Assembly: GCF_026427715.1 (NCBI RefSeq)
Contig: NZ_CP107558.1
Coordinates: forward strand, 1,587,001-1,651,000
Source of the DNA: Methylocystis sp. MJC1
GTDB lineage: Bacteria; Pseudomonadota; Alphaproteobacteria; Rhizobiales; Beijerinckiaceae
Reading direction: 5' to 3'
DNA: 64,000 nucleotides
The number at the start of each line of letters is the position of its first letter. Position 1 is the first letter of the stretch. Positions 8,913-19,105 of this stretch are shown one piece after another. The position numbers and the translations under genes are program-made. The notes beneath the pieces are model-generated. The model was not told where the DNA came from. It saw only the letters and a list, made by a program, of their open reading frames with translations, and searched no databases.

Positions 8913-9824
8913 ATGAAATCGCGCCGCCTCTCCCTCGGCCAGCGGCTCACGCTCGCGATTCCCTATCTCTGGATCGCCGCCTTCTTCCTCGCGCCGATGC
9001 TGCTCATTGCGAAAATCTCGCTCTCGAACTCGGTGCTGGCGCGCCCGCCCTATGAGCCGCGCTTTCTGCCGTCCGATACGCTCGGCGACATCTGGGCAAA
9101 AATCCAGACGCTCACCTTCGCCAATTATCGCGCGCTCGTCGGCGACAGCCTTTATTTCGACGCCTATGTCTCGTCGCTTTTCATCGCGGGCGTCTCGACG
9201 CTTGCGACGCTGCTCGTCGCTTATCCTTTCGCGCTCGCCATGGCGCGCAGCCCGCGCAAGTGGCGGCCGTTCCTCATCGGCATGGCGGCGGCGCCGTTCT
9301 GGACGAGCTTTCTGATCCGGGTCTACGCCTGGATCGCGCTCTTGCGCGACGAGGGCCTCATCAACAATGCGCTGATGGCGCTTGGCCTCATTCGCGCGCC
9401 GCTCGAAATGTTCGCGACGACAGGCGCGGTCGTGGTCGGCATCGTCTATTCCTATCTGCCTTTCATGCTGCTGCCCATCTACGCCGCGCTCGAAGGGCAG
9501 GACGCGAGCCTGCGCGAGGCGGCGGAAGATCTCGGCGCCTCGCCTTGGCAGGTTTTCCTGCGCATCACTTTGCCGCTCTCGCGCGACGGCGTGATCGCCG
9601 GCGCTTTGCTGGTCTTCATCCCGGCGGTCGGCGAATTCGTGATCCCCGAGCTGCTCGGCGGCTCCGATACGCTGATGATCGGCCGCACGCTCTGGAACGA
9701 CTTCTTCGCCAATCATGATTGGCCCGCAGCCTCCGCGGCGGCAATCGCGCTGGTGAGCATTCTCCTCGCGCCCTTGCTTTTATGGGAGCGTGCGCGGTTG
9801 CGCGAAGAGGAGCGGCGCGGATGA
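8913..9824 (+). CDS. potB: Polyamine-type ABC transporter permease (PotB/PotH)
   Basis: Inner-membrane permease, 303 residues with about six helices. The coupling-helix motif EAAEDLGASPWQVFLRITLPLS (EAA loop) is intact, and the C-terminal PELLGGSDTLMIGRTLWNDFF is characteristic of the PotB/PotH branch. CGGAGT precedes the ATG. The stop overlaps the start of the second permease by four bases. It should work with the ATPase at 7613. Confidence 0.9.
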   Translation: MKSRRLSLGQRLTLAIPYLWIAAFFLAPMLLIAKISLSNSVLARPPYEPRFLPSDTLGDIWAKIQTLTFANYRALVGDSLYFDAYVSSLFIAGVSTLATLLVAYPFALAMARSPRKWRPFLIGMAAAPFWTSFLIRVYAWIALLRDEGLINNALMALGLIRAPLEMFATTGAVVVGIVYSYLPFMLLPIYAALEGQDASLREAAEDLGASPWQVFLRITLPLSRDGVIAGALLVFIPAVGEFVIPELLGGSDTLMIGRTLWNDFFANHDWPAASAAAIALVSILLAPLLLWERARLREEERRG

Positions 9825-10603
9825 GCAACATCTTCCGCATCGGCGTTCTGATTGCCGGCTTCGTCTTTCTCTACGCGCCCATCGCCATTCTCGCAGCGAT
9901 GAGCTTCAACGCGTCGCGCCTCGTCTCCGTTTGGGGCGGCTTCTCGACCAAATGGTATGCGGCGCTCCTTGAAAACGAGCCGCTCATCGAATCGACGAAG
10001 ATCAGCCTCGCCGCCGCGGTTCTCTCCGCGGTTATAGCGACGTTCCTCGGCCTGCTGGCGGCGGTGGCGCTGGCGCGTTTCGGCGCCTTCCGCTCGCGCA
10101 TGCTGTTCTTCGGCGCGGTGCATGCGCCGCTCGTTCTGCCCGAGGTGGTGCTGGGGCTTGCCTTGCTGTCGTGCTTCGTGGCGCTCGGAATCGGACGCGG
10201 CTTCGCGACGCTCGTCATCGGCCATGTCACGCTGACCATGTGCTTCACCACCGTGGCGCTGCTCTCGGCGCTGCGCAGCTGCGACCTCGCCTTGGAGGAG
10301 GCGGCGATGGACCTCGGCGCGACGCCGCTTCAGGCCTTCGCGCTCGTTGCGCTCCCGCAAATCGCGCCGGCCATGGCGAGCGCCTTTCTGCTCGCCTTCA
10401 CCTTGTCGCTGGATGACCTCGTCATCGCGAGCTTCGCGACAGGGCCCGGCGCGACGACGCTGCCGATGCGCATTTTCTCGCAGGTCAGGCTCGGCGTCTC
10501 GCCGCAGATCAACGCCATCTCGACCTTGCTTCTCGGCTTGGTCGCGCTTGCGCTGGGCGGCTCCGCGCTCGTCATGCAGGCGGGCAAGCGCCGGGGATTG
10601 TGA
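9821..10603 (+). CDS. potC: Polyamine-type ABC transporter permease (PotC/PotI)
   Basis: Second permease subunit, 260 residues, six hydrophobic segments, with the EAA loop EEAAMDLGATPLQAFALVALP and the family-typical FTLSLDDLVIASFATGPGATTLPM. It begins inside the potB stop (ATGA). The operon ends without the usual periplasmic binding protein gene (potD/potF); the next gene encodes a phospholipid-synthesis type enzyme. Substrate uncertain, as above. Confidence 0.9.
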   Translation: MSNIFRIGVLIAGFVFLYAPIAILAAMSFNASRLVSVWGGFSTKWYAALLENEPLIESTKISLAAAVLSAVIATFLGLLAAVALARFGAFRSRMLFFGAVHAPLVLPEVVLGLALLSCFVALGIGRGFATLVIGHVTLTMCFTTVALLSALRSCDLALEEAAMDLGATPLQAFALVALPQIAPAMASAFLLAFTLSLDDLVIASFATGPGATTLPMRIFSQVRLGVSPQINAISTLLLGLVALALGGSALVMQAGKRRGL

Positions 10604-10631
10604 AAGCCCTATCACGCGCCACATAGGGCCC

Positions 10632-11180
10632 ATGGCCTCCCGTTGGTTTGCATCCCTGCCCAATCTCATCACTATTGGCAGGCTGGTCCTCACGCCGGCC
10701 ATCATCGGCTTGGTCATCGACGAAAAATGGGGCGCGGCCTTTGCGGTCTTCGTGGTCGCGGGCATATCCGACGCGCTCGACGGCTGGCTGGCGAAGACCT
10801 ACCATCTCCAGTCCGATCTCGGCGCGGTGCTCGATCCGCTGGCCGACAAGACGCTCATCATTTCGATCTATGTATCGCTCGCCGCCGGCGGCAATCTGCC
10901 GGTCTGGCTCGCCATTCTCATCGTCTCGCGCGACGCGCTTATTCTGGGCGGCGTGCTCGTCGCCTGGTTCCTCGCCCGCCCGCTCAAGATCAGGCCGCAT
11001 TTTTCCTCGAAAATCACAACTGCGGTCCAAATCGTGCTTGCTGCGGTCATACTCGCCGGGCAAGCCTTTGGCCTCAGGATAGAGGCGCTGGAGGGGGCGC
11101 TCGTGGCAAGCGTCGCTGCATTGACCATTGCTTCCGCGAGCGTCTATCTGTGGCTCTGGGTCCAGCATATGAGGCCTTGA
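10632..11180 (+). CDS. CDP-alcohol phosphatidyltransferase (PgsA-like)
   Basis: A 182-residue integral membrane enzyme. The CDP-alcohol phosphotransferase signature is present as ISDALDGWLAKTYHLQSDLG followed by AVLDPLADK, holding the metal-binding aspartates. It begins SLPNLITIGRLVLTP, typical of phosphatidylglycerophosphate synthase, and would make phosphatidylglycerophosphate or a related lipid. In some rhizobia this type of gene next to a PerM permease and hdaA is a conserved cluster, which fits here. It is followed after two bases by the permease gene. The exact alcohol substrate is an inference. Confidence 0.82.
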   Translation: MASRWFASLPNLITIGRLVLTPAIIGLVIDEKWGAAFAVFVVAGISDALDGWLAKTYHLQSDLGAVLDPLADKTLIISIYVSLAAGGNLPVWLAILIVSRDALILGGVLVAWFLARPLKIRPHFSSKITTAVQIVLAAVILAGQAFGLRIEALEGALVASVAALTIASASVYLWLWVQHMRP

Positions 11181-11182
11181 GA

Positions 11183-12427
11183 ATGGCGAAGCAGACGCGG
11201 CCGGCCGGCCCGCGCGCGCAAGGGGCGCGCGCCCCCAGGAACTTGTCTTCGGCGGCGGCGGTCAGCGCCCCGGAGCCGGAGCCCGTCCAGCTTGTTGCCG
11301 TCAAATGGGCGGGCTTGAGCCTGGAGCGCCAGCTCGGCCTGTGGGCGGCGACGCTTCTCGTCCTGGCGGGCGTTCTCTATGTGCTCAGTCCCGTGCTCGC
11401 GCCCTTCATGGCGGGCACGGCGCTCGGCTACCTGCTCGATCCGATCGCCGACCGCCTGCAGCGGCTCGGGTGCTCGCGCCTGGGCGCCGCGCTGTTGCTG
11501 CTCGCCATTTTCATCGCCCTCGTCGTGACGGCGCTCATTGTGGTGCTGCCGGTTTTCACCCATCAGTTGACGGGCTTGATTGCGGCGCTGCCGGGCTATC
11601 TGCAAACGCTGCACGGCCTCGCCACCGATTGGAGCGGGCGTTTCTCCAACGAGCATCTGAAGGATTTTCTGGAGAAATACGGATTCGCGGGCGCAAGCGC
11701 CAATCTCGACGTCGAGAAGTATTTCAACGATCTCGCGGGCCAGGGCGCCGCCTACGCCGCAGAATTTCTCAAATCATTGCTCTGGCGCGGCTATGCGCTG
11801 ATCAATGTGATTTCGCTCGTGGTCATCACGCCGGTCGTCGCCTTCTATATGCTGCTCGACTGGGACAATATGGTGAAGATCATCGACGATCTCGTCCCGC
11901 CGCGGCATCGCGAGGATGTGCGGATGCTCGCGGGCGATATCGACCGCGCGCTGGCAGGCTTTGTGCGCGGGCAATCGCTCGTCTGCCTGTTTCTGGGCCT
12001 GTGGTATGCGCTGGGCCTCTCCCTCATCGGGTTGAACTTCGGCTTCCTGATCGGTGTCATCGCGGGCTTTTTGAGCTTCATTCCCTATGTCGGCACGCTG
12101 ACGGCGCTCGTTTTCTCCATCATCATCGGCGTCGTGCAGGCTTGGCCGCAGGTTGATCTGCCCTTGGAGGCCGTCATCATCGTTTCGATTGGCCTGGTTC
12201 TCGACGGCTATGTGCTGTCGCCGCGACTTGTCGGCGCCTCGGTGGGGCTGCATCCGGTGTGGATCATGTTCGCGCTGCTGGCTTTCGGCGCGCTCTTTGG
12301 TTTTACGGGCCTCATCGTCGCGGTGCCGGCGGCGGCGGCGATCGGCGCGCTGATGCGCTTCCTCGCGCGCCGCTATCGCGCCAGCGCGCTCTATCGCGAT
12401 TCCGCCTACGCGCAGGACCGGGCGTAA
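11183..12427 (+). CDS. AI-2E/PerM family permease
   Basis: A 414-residue membrane protein of the AI-2E transporter family. A roughly 45-residue basic, proline/alanine-rich cytoplasmic start precedes paired helices (LWAATLLVLAGVLYVLSPVLAPF, LLLLAIFIALVVTALIVVLP), an amphipathic middle region, and four to five C-terminal helices with the family motifs FIPYVGT and SPRLVGASVGLHPVW. Family members range from autoinducer-2 exporters to Na+/H+ antiporters; none of these activities can be assigned. The start follows the previous stop closely, so it is in the same operon as the phosphatidyltransferase and hdaA. Confidence 0.85.
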   Translation: MAKQTRPAGPRAQGARAPRNLSSAAAVSAPEPEPVQLVAVKWAGLSLERQLGLWAATLLVLAGVLYVLSPVLAPFMAGTALGYLLDPIADRLQRLGCSRLGAALLLLAIFIALVVTALIVVLPVFTHQLTGLIAALPGYLQTLHGLATDWSGRFSNEHLKDFLEKYGFAGASANLDVEKYFNDLAGQGAAYAAEFLKSLLWRGYALINVISLVVITPVVAFYMLLDWDNMVKIIDDLVPPRHREDVRMLAGDIDRALAGFVRGQSLVCLFLGLWYALGLSLIGLNFGFLIGVIAGFLSFIPYVGTLTALVFSIIIGVVQAWPQVDLPLEAVIIVSIGLVLDGYVLSPRLVGASVGLHPVWIMFALLAFGALFGFTGLIVAVPAAAAIGALMRFLARRYRASALYRDSAYAQDRA

Positions 12428-12433
12428 GGGCCG

Positions 12434-13132
12434 GTGGGCGATGGAAAACCGGAGCAGCTCCCATTGGAGCTGCCGCTCGAGCCGAGTCTGCGGCGCGAAG
12501 ACTTCCTTGCGGCGCCGTCGAATGAGGCGGCGCTCGCCATGATCGAGCGCTGGCCCGATTGGCCCGACCGCATTTTGACGCTCATCGGCCCGCCCGGCAG
12601 CGGCAAGAGCCACCTGCTTGCGATTTGGGCCGAGCGGGCGTCGGCGCTGCGCGCGCAAGGGGCGGCCCTACCCACTCTGGAGGCGCTGGTCGCCGCCGCG
12701 CCGCAGGCGATCGCCGTCGACGAGGTCGATTGCATAACCGATGAGACAGCCCTCTTTCACCTGCTGAACTTCGCCGTCGAGCACCGCGTCTTCGTGCTGA
12801 TGGCCGCGCGGCGCGCGCCGACGGCCGCAGAGGTGCGGCTGCCCGATCTCTTGTCGCGGCTGCGCCGCGCGCCCACGGTGGAGATCGGCGCGCCCGACGA
12901 CGATCTGATGCGCGCGGTGCTCGAAAAGCTGTTTCGGGATCGACAGCTTCTCGTCGAGCCGCCGGCGCTGGCCTACGCCGCGCTTCGTCTCGAACGCTCG
13001 CTCGATTCGGCGCGCGCCTTCGTCGCCGCGCTCGATCGCGAGGCGCTGGCCCAGCGCCGGCCTGTCACACGCGCGCTTACTGCACAGGTTATGGAGGCTT
13101 TCGCTGCGTCCGCGGCCGATGGGGATAATTGA
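12434..13132 (+). CDS. hdaA: Regulatory inactivation of DnaA protein HdaA
   Basis: DnaA-related AAA+ ATPase that, bound to the sliding clamp, stimulates hydrolysis of DnaA-ATP and prevents re-initiation. The 232-residue protein starts with QLPLEL, matching the clamp-binding motif of Hda proteins. Walker A is GPPGSGKSH, Walker B IAVDEVD. As in Hda, the DnaA DNA-binding domain IV is absent. The GTG start follows the permease stop by six bases. Neighbouring ppk downstream is a common alphaproteobacterial arrangement. Confidence 0.88.
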   Translation: MGDGKPEQLPLELPLEPSLRREDFLAAPSNEAALAMIERWPDWPDRILTLIGPPGSGKSHLLAIWAERASALRAQGAALPTLEALVAAAPQAIAVDEVDCITDETALFHLLNFAVEHRVFVLMAARRAPTAAEVRLPDLLSRLRRAPTVEIGAPDDDLMRAVLEKLFRDRQLLVEPPALAYAALRLERSLDSARAFVAALDREALAQRRPVTRALTAQVMEAFAASAADGDN

Positions 13133-13150
13133 GTAGACAGGCTCTTTGGT

Positions 13151-13170
13151 AGCGAGCCTTTAGGCTCGCT
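13151..13170 (+). terminator. Hairpin between hdaA and ppk
   Basis: Perfect eight-base arms AGCGAGCC and GGCTCGCT around a TTTA loop, 18 bases after the hdaA stop. There is no run of T after it, so it may be a transcript-stabilising hairpin rather than a true intrinsic terminator. Confidence 0.45.
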
Positions 13171-13280
13171 CGGAGGCGTTCCCGCGGCTTCAGCGCGCAG
13201 CCACCCGGCGATGCGGCGCTTTCGCCCTGCCGCCGGCGGCGCGATTGTGGCATAAGAATAGAAACGATCAGGAAAGCGGC

Positions 13281-15515
13281 ATGACAGCCAATATGCGAGA
13301 GACGAGCGAGCGGGCCGCCACGGCCATCGAGGCCGCGACGATCGAGGTGATGGACAGGGCCGACGAGATTCTGGAACGCCCGGAAGAACTCGTCCTCTCG
13401 CCGCGACGCTTTATCAATCGCGAGCTTTCATGGCTCGAATTCAACCGCCGCGTTCTGGAGGAGGCCTCCAACAAGAGCCATCCTCTGCTCGAGCAAGTGC
13501 GCTTCCTCTCCATCTCCGCGAATAACCTCGACGAATTCTTCATGGTCCGCGTCGCTGGCCTGCGCAGCCAGATTCGCTCGGGTCTCACCGCCGTCTCGCA
13601 GGACGGGCTGAGCCCTTCCGAGCAGCTCGCCAAGATCAACGAGCGCGTGGTGCTGCTGACCAACGAGCAGTTGCGCCGCTGGCGCGAGCTGCGCCGCGAG
13701 ATCGAGGAAGTCGGCATCGCCATCGTCGAGCCCGGCGACGTCTCCAAGGCCGATCGCGAATGGCTGGAGGAGTATTTCCTCAGTCGCATCTTTCCCGTGC
13801 TGACGCCGCTCGCCGTCGATCCGGCGCATCCTTTCCCCTTCATCCCGAATCTCGGCTTCACTCTGGCGCTGGAGCTGGTGCGGCCCGGCGACCGCAAGAC
13901 GCTGCAGGCGCTGGTGCGACTGCCGCCCAAGATCGAGCGATTCGTGCGCCTGCCCAATCACGGCGGCGCGCGCGAGCGCTTCATGCAGCTCGAAGCGCTG
14001 ATCGGGATGAACGCCCAGCGGCTCTTTCCAGGTTATCTGCCGCGCGGGCAGGGGCTCTTTCGCGTCATTCGCGACAGTGATCTCGAAGTCGAGGAAGAGG
14101 CGGAAGATTTGGTCCTCTTCTTCGAGACGGCGCTGAAGCGCCGGCGCCGCGGCTCGGTCATTCGTCTCGAAGTCGCGACCGACATGCCGGAATCGCTGCG
14201 CGCCCTCGTCGCCGACGAGCTCGATGTGCAGCAGAGCGAGATTTTCGAGATCGACGGCATGCTCGCCTTGAACGATCTCTCCGAGCTTGTCGCGCTCGAT
14301 CGGCCCGATCTCAAATTCAAGCCCTATAATCCGCGCTTTCCGGAGCGGGTGCGCGACAATGGCGGGGATTGTTTCCTTGCCATCAAGCAGAAGGACCTTG
14401 CGGTCCATCACCCTTACGAGTCCTTCGACGTCGTCATCCAATTCCTGCAGCAGGCGGCGCGCGATCCCAACGTCATCGCCATCAAGCAGACGCTCTACCG
14501 CACCTCCAACAATAGCCCGATCGTGCGTGCGCTCGCCGAGGCGGCCGAGGCTGGAAAATCCGTCACTGCGCTCGTGGAATTAAAGGCGCGCTTCGACGAG
14601 GAAGCCAATATTCGCTGGGCGCGCGACTTGGAGCGCGCCGGCGCGCAAGTGGTCTTCGGCTTCATCGAGCTCAAGACCCACGGCAAGCTTTCGATGGTCG
14701 TGCGCCGCGAAGGTTCGGGGCTTACCACCTACTGCCATATCGGCACGGGCAATTATCATCCGGTCACGGCGCGCATTTATACGGACATCTCGGTGTTCAC
14801 CGCCGATCCAGTGATCGGCCGCGACGTCTCGCGCATCTTCAACTACATCACCGGCTATGCGGAGCCTGCAGGGCTCGAGCGCATGGCCGTCTCGCCGATC
14901 TCGCTTAAAAAGCGCCTGCTCGAACATATCGAGCAGGAAATCGAGTTCGTGAAAGCGGGCAAGTCGGGGGCGATCTGGGTGAAATGCAACGCCCTCGTCG
15001 ATCCTGAAATCATCGACGCCTTCTATATGGCGTCCAAGGCCGGCGTCTCGATCGATTGCGTGGTGCGCGGCATCTGCTGCCTGCGGCCGGGCGTTCCGGG
15101 GCTCTCCGAGAACATCCGCGTGAAATCAATCGTCGGGCGCTTTCTCGAACATGCGCGCGTTTATGCTTTCGGCGGCGGCAATCCGCTGCCGCATCCGCGC
15201 GCGCATGTCTATATCTCCTCGGCCGATCTCATGCCGCGCAATCTCGACCGCCGCGTCGAGGTTCTCCTGCCCATCACCAATCCCACGGTGCATCAGCAAT
15301 TGCTCGATCAGATCATGCTCGCCAATCTTATGGACAATGAGCAAAGCTACCGCGTGCTCCCCGATGGCTCGTCGCAGCGCATCTGCCCGGGGGCAGGCGA
15401 GGAGCACTTCAACGCGCATCAATATTTCATGACCCATCCGAGCCTGTCGGGGCGCGGCAAATCGCTCAAAGATTGGCGCCCGCGTTCGCTTCTGAAGCGC
15501 AAGCAAGATGTTTAA
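13281..15515 (+). CDS. ppk: Polyphosphate kinase 1
   Basis: Makes inorganic polyphosphate from ATP reversibly. The 744-residue protein has the usual four domains: N domain with [20 protein letters not shown], head domain, and two phospholipase-D-like catalytic domains holding the autophosphorylated histidine region ([20 protein letters not shown]) and [20 protein letters not shown]. The ATG at 13281 follows CAGGAAAG; an upstream in-frame start at 13245 is less likely. The last codons overlap the ppx start, so synthesis and degradation enzymes are made from one transcript. About 60 residues precede the usual start of homology, a common extension in rhizobia. Confidence 0.96.
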   Translation: MTANMRETSERAATAIEAATIEVMDRADEILERPEELVLSPRRFINRELSWLEFNRRVLEEASNKSHPLLEQVRFLSISANNLDEFFMVRVAGLRSQIRSGLTAVSQDGLSPSEQLAKINERVVLLTNEQLRRWRELRREIEEVGIAIVEPGDVSKADREWLEEYFLSRIFPVLTPLAVDPAHPFPFIPNLGFTLALELVRPGDRKTLQALVRLPPKIERFVRLPNHGGARERFMQLEALIGMNAQRLFPGYLPRGQGLFRVIRDSDLEVEEEAEDLVLFFETALKRRRRGSVIRLEVATDMPESLRALVADELDVQQSEIFEIDGMLALNDLSELVALDRPDLKFKPYNPRFPERVRDNGGDCFLAIKQKDLAVHHPYESFDVVIQFLQQAARDPNVIAIKQTLYRTSNNSPIVRALAEAAEAGKSVTALVELKARFDEEANIRWARDLERAGAQVVFGFIELKTHGKLSMVVRREGSGLTTYCHIGTGNYHPVTARIYTDISVFTADPVIGRDVSRIFNYITGYAEPAGLERMAVSPISLKKRLLEHIEQEIEFVKAGKSGAIWVKCNALVDPEIIDAFYMASKAGVSIDCVVRGICCLRPGVPGLSENIRVKSIVGRFLEHARVYAFGGGNPLPHPRAHVYISSADLMPRNLDRRVEVLLPITNPTVHQQLLDQIMLANLMDNEQSYRVLPDGSSQRICPGAGEEHFNAHQYFMTHPSLSGRGKSLKDWRPRSLLKRKQDV

Positions 15516-17040
15516 AGGCCTTCTTCGGCCGCAGCGCGTCGCGCAGCCGGCCCCGAGCTCGACGCGGCCTGTCGCCATCGTCGACATCGGCTCCAATTCG
15601 GTGCGTCTCGTCGCCTATCAGGGCCTCGCGCGCGCGCCGACGCCGATCTTCAACGAAAAGGCCATGTGCGGCCTGGGCAAGGGCGTCGTCACCACCGGAC
15701 GGCTGCCGGAGGAGGGCGTCGAGAAGGCGCTGAAGGCGCTGCGCCGCTATCGCGCCCTCTGCGAGACCATGGGCGTGCTCGACATCGAGGTCATCGCCAC
15801 GGCGGCAGCCCGCGACGCCGAGAACGGACCGGCCTTCATCGCCGCGGCGCGCGACGTTATCGGCCGCGAGATTTCGCTGCTGTCGGGCAAGCGCGAAGCC
15901 GAGCTTTCGGCGCTCGGCGTCGTGTCTTCGGTGCACGAGCCGGACGGCGTCGTCGGTGATCTCGGCGGCGGCTCGCTGGAGCTGATCGACGTGACGGGCG
16001 ACCAGCTCGGCAAGGGCGTCACCTTGCCGCTCGGCGGCCTCGCCTTGATGGACGCTTCCCGTCGTAACCCCCGCGAAGCAACGCGGATCGCCCGCAAGGC
16101 GATCACAGAGGCGAAGCCTCTGGAACATCTCAAGGGCCGCGCCTTCTATGCGGTCGGCGGCACGTGGCGCTCGCTCGCCAAGCTCCATATGCGCCAGCGC
16201 AATTATCCGCTGGGCGTCATGCACAATTATCGCATCCAGACCAGCGAGGCCTCGGATTTCGCGGCGCTGGTCGAGCATATCGACAGCACGGCGATCGAGG
16301 ACATCAATATCGTCTCGGCCGCGCGCCGGCCGCTTCTCGCCTATGGCGCAATCGTGCTCGATGAGATCATTCGCCGCGCCAAGCCGCGCGAGATCATCAT
16401 CTCTGCGGCGGGCGTGCGCGAGGGCATGCTGTTCGAGCGGCTCTCCGAGGCCGAGCGCAAGATCGATCCGCTGATTTCCGCCTCGCGCGAGCTGGAGGAG
16501 CTATTCGCGCGCGCGCCTGGCTATGGCGACGAGCTGATCTCCTGGACAGACGCGCTGATGGCGTCGAGCGACATAGACGAAACGCCGGAGGAGAAGCGCC
16601 TGCGCCACGCCGCCTGCCTTCTCTCCGACATCGCCTGGCGCGCCCATCCCGAGTATCGCGCGCAGCGCGCCATGAACATCGTCACGCACGGCCCCTTCGT
16701 GTCGGTCGACCATCCGGGCCGCGCCTATCTCTCGCTCGCCATTGTGATGCGTCACGAGGGAACGGAGGCGGGGGAGGGCATCGGCGCCGTGCGCAGCCTG
16801 CTGACGACCCGCCTCTTCGTGCGCGCCCGCGTGCTCGGCGCGGCGATGCGGGCCGCCTATCTGCTCTCGGCTTCGATGCCGGGCGTCCTGCCGCGCACCA
16901 AGCTTCTCATTCGCAAGGATGCGCTCGTTCTGATGCTTCCGCGCGACTTCGCAGATCTCGCAAGCGACCGCGTGCTCAGCCGGCTGAAAACGCTTGGCCG
17001 GCTCGCGGGAGTCGATGCGCAGATCGAGATAGAGGCTTAG
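15508..17040 (+). CDS. ppx: Exopolyphosphatase (Ppx/GppA family)
   Basis: Hydrolyses polyphosphate or pppGpp from the end. The 510-residue protein has the ASKHA-fold N-terminal halves with the phosphate-binding motifs [14 protein letters not shown] and [15 protein letters not shown], then a longer C-terminal HD-like helical region (from about 320) as in the long proteobacterial Ppx. The ATG lies eight bases inside ppk, which couples the two. GppA activity cannot be excluded from sequence. Confidence 0.93.
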   Translation: MFKGLLRPQRVAQPAPSSTRPVAIVDIGSNSVRLVAYQGLARAPTPIFNEKAMCGLGKGVVTTGRLPEEGVEKALKALRRYRALCETMGVLDIEVIATAAARDAENGPAFIAAARDVIGREISLLSGKREAELSALGVVSSVHEPDGVVGDLGGGSLELIDVTGDQLGKGVTLPLGGLALMDASRRNPREATRIARKAITEAKPLEHLKGRAFYAVGGTWRSLAKLHMRQRNYPLGVMHNYRIQTSEASDFAALVEHIDSTAIEDINIVSAARRPLLAYGAIVLDEIIRRAKPREIIISAAGVREGMLFERLSEAERKIDPLISASRELEELFARAPGYGDELISWTDALMASSDIDETPEEKRLRHAACLLSDIAWRAHPEYRAQRAMNIVTHGPFVSVDHPGRAYLSLAIVMRHEGTEAGEGIGAVRSLLTTRLFVRARVLGAAMRAAYLLSASMPGVLPRTKLLIRKDALVLMLPRDFADLASDRVLSRLKTLGRLAGVDAQIEIEA

Positions 17041-17060
17041 ACGCCACACCTCCGAGGCGG

Positions 17061-17182
17061 CCTCGTCCTTCGAGACGCGAGCTTCGCTCGCTCCTCAGGA
17101 TGAGGCCTCAGTGTTTAGCATAAAATGCAGAAGCCCCTCTTGCTGAGGAGGCTGCGCAGCAGCCGTCTCGAAGCGCGAGGGG
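17061..17182. repeat. Dispersed palindromic repeat, family C
   Basis: Two facing arms, CCTCGTCCTTCGAGACGC...CTCCTCAGGATGAGG and CCTCTTGCTGAGGAGG...GTCTCGAAGCGCGAGG, of a repeat widely seen between genes in Rhizobiales. It fills the gap between ppx and the dehydrogenase gene and can form a long hairpin, so it may end the ppk-ppx transcript. Confidence 0.75.
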
Positions 17183-17318
17183 CGACGACGCTACCTTGTC
17201 AGCTACGCTTCGTTACGCGCCGCGCATCGCTCTCGGCGGAACCAACGCTCGCCCCAGCCGTTCCGGAAGCTGTGTACGCCCGCACCAGGCTGCGCCGCTG
17301 AAATGGGGAGAGCGCCAT

Positions 17319-18494
17319 ATGAGAGCCCTCGTTTGGCACGGCAAGGAAGACATTCGCTGCGACAGCGTTTCCGACCCCGAGATCGAGGACCCGCGCGACG
17401 CGATCGTGAAGGTCACGAGTTGCGCCATATGCGGCTCGGATCTTCACCTCTTTCACAATTTCATCCCGGCGATGCTCCCAGGCGACATCATGGGGCACGA
17501 GATGATGGGCGAGGTGGTCGAGGTTGGCTCGGGCGTGAACGGCAGCCTCAAGAAAGGCGACCGCATCGTCGTGCCTTTCACCATCATTTGCGGCGAATGC
17601 GAGCAGTGCAAGCGGGGCAACTACTCGGTCTGCGAGACGACGAACCGCAACAAGCAGCTCGCCGATAAGGTCTACGGACACGCCACGGCGGGCCTGTTCG
17701 GCTACACGCATCTTACGGGCGGCTATCCGGGCGGACAGGCGGAATATGTGCGTGTGCCCTATGCCGATAAGACGCACATCAAAGTGCCGGAAGGGCTCAC
17801 CGACGAGCAGGTCCTCTTCCTCGGCGACATTCTCCCCACCGGCTGGCAGGCCGTGGTTCAATGCGACATCGAGCCGACCGATACGGTCGCGATCTGGGGC
17901 TGCGGTCCGGTCGGGCAGATGGCGATCCGCAGCGCGATACTACTGGGCGCGAAGCAGGTCATCGCCATCGACTATCTGCCGGAGCGTCTGGAGATGGCGG
18001 AGGCCGGCGGCGCAATTACCATCAACTTCGAGGATGAAAGCGTCATCGAGCGCTTGCAGGAGCTTACCGACGGCAAGGGCCCTGAAAAATGCATCGACGC
18101 CGTCGGGCTCGAAAGCCATGTCGGCTGGTCGCAGCCCGACACGCTGCTTGATCGCGCCAAGCAGATGGTCGGGCTCGAAAACGATCGCCCGCATGTGCTC
18201 CGCGAGATGATCTATGTCTGCCGCCCCGCCGGCGTGATCTCCATTCCCGGAGTCTATAGCGGGCTGATCGACAAGATTCCGATGGGCCTCGCGATGAACA
18301 AGGGCCTCACCATCCGCACCGGCCAGACCCATGTGAACCGCTGGACCGACGATCTCTTGCGCCGCATCGAGGAAGGTCAGATCGATCCGTCCTTCGTCGT
18401 CACCCACACCGCCTCGCTCGACGAGGGGCCCGATATGTACAAGCTGTTCCGCAACAAGCAGGACAGCTGCATCAAAGTCGTTTTGACGCCCTGA
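17319..18494 (+). CDS. Zinc-dependent alcohol dehydrogenase, formaldehyde-dehydrogenase-like
   Basis: Medium-chain dehydrogenase of 391 residues. The catalytic zinc site starts at CAICGSDLH and the GHE box (MGHEMMGEV); the four structural-zinc cysteines are in [15 protein letters not shown]. The NAD-binding Rossmann motif is WGCGPVG. Length and the insert around [18 protein letters not shown] match the glutathione-independent formaldehyde dehydrogenase/dismutase-like branch, often called threonine-dehydrogenase-like in genomes. The ATG at 17319 follows GGGGAGAGCG. A role in aldehyde or alcohol oxidation is likely; the substrate is not shown. The small membrane protein gene follows after 14 bases. 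Confidence 0.86.
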   Translation: MRALVWHGKEDIRCDSVSDPEIEDPRDAIVKVTSCAICGSDLHLFHNFIPAMLPGDIMGHEMMGEVVEVGSGVNGSLKKGDRIVVPFTIICGECEQCKRGNYSVCETTNRNKQLADKVYGHATAGLFGYTHLTGGYPGGQAEYVRVPYADKTHIKVPEGLTDEQVLFLGDILPTGWQAVVQCDIEPTDTVAIWGCGPVGQMAIRSAILLGAKQVIAIDYLPERLEMAEAGGAITINFEDESVIERLQELTDGKGPEKCIDAVGLESHVGWSQPDTLLDRAKQMVGLENDRPHVLREMIYVCRPAGVISIPGVYSGLIDKIPMGLAMNKGLTIRTGQTHVNRWTDDLLRRIEEGQIDPSFVVTHTASLDEGPDMYKLFRNKQDSCIKVVLTP

Positions 18495-18508
18495 GCGGGG
18501 AGGCGGTC

Positions 18509-19099
18509 ATGACCTTAGTCGCAAATCTCTCGAACATCGTGCGATCCAAGGGCGATCCCAGGGTTCTCAGCACCGGCCCAAGTTCCTTCTGGGGGTCGGA
18601 CCGTCTTGCGCGCGCGCTCGGTTGGTTCAGCATCGGTCTCGGACTGACAGAGCTTTTCGCGCCCCGAATCTTGACGCGGATGATGGGCGTTCGGGGGAAG
18701 GAGACGCTGTTGCGCGCCTACGGCCTTCGCGAGATCGGCGCGGGGATGATGTCCTTGTCCGCAGACAAGGGCGCCGGCCTGCAGAGCCGGGTCGCGGGAG
18801 ACGCGCTCGACATTGCGACCTTGATGGCGCTCAAGCCGCGGAGCACGAAGCAGGATAATCTGGGTCTCGCCATGGCCGCGGTTCTGGGCGTGACTTTCTT
18901 GGATATTGTTGGGGCAATGTGGGTGAAGCGCAACGAGAGCCGAAGCGGCGGCGCACGGCGCTCATACAGCGACCGCAGCGGCTACCCGCAAGGCGTCGCG
19001 AAATCCCGGGGCGCCGCGCGTGACTTCCTGAAACCGCCGGAGGCGCGCGCCGCGCAGACCGCCAACGCAGCGCCTCGCGCGAGCGCTCGCCCGTGGTGA
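18509..19099 (+). CDS. Conserved membrane protein of unknown function
   Basis: A 196-residue protein with two or three hydrophobic stretches (about 34-52, 75-90 and 112-132) and a basic, disordered C-terminal 60 residues rich in Arg, Ser and Ala. The segment WFSIGLGLTELFAPRILTRMMGV followed by LLRAYGLREIGAGMMSL resembles the membrane part of proteins often annotated near cyclase/dehydrase genes in Rhizobiales and next to zinc dehydrogenases of the preceding type. GGGGAGG precedes the ATG, and it is probably co-transcribed with the dehydrogenase. I cannot assign a function. Confidence 0.7.
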   Translation: MTLVANLSNIVRSKGDPRVLSTGPSSFWGSDRLARALGWFSIGLGLTELFAPRILTRMMGVRGKETLLRAYGLREIGAGMMSLSADKGAGLQSRVAGDALDIATLMALKPRSTKQDNLGLAMAAVLGVTFLDIVGAMWVKRNESRSGGARRSYSDRSGYPQGVAKSRGAARDFLKPPEARAAQTANAAPRASARPW

Positions 19100-19105
19100 G
19101 GGCGT

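Noticed and set aside
17196..17318. Longer start of the alcohol dehydrogenase
   Set aside because: The extra 41 residues have no similarity to the family and begin close to repeat DNA, while the ATG at 17319 has a good ribosome site.
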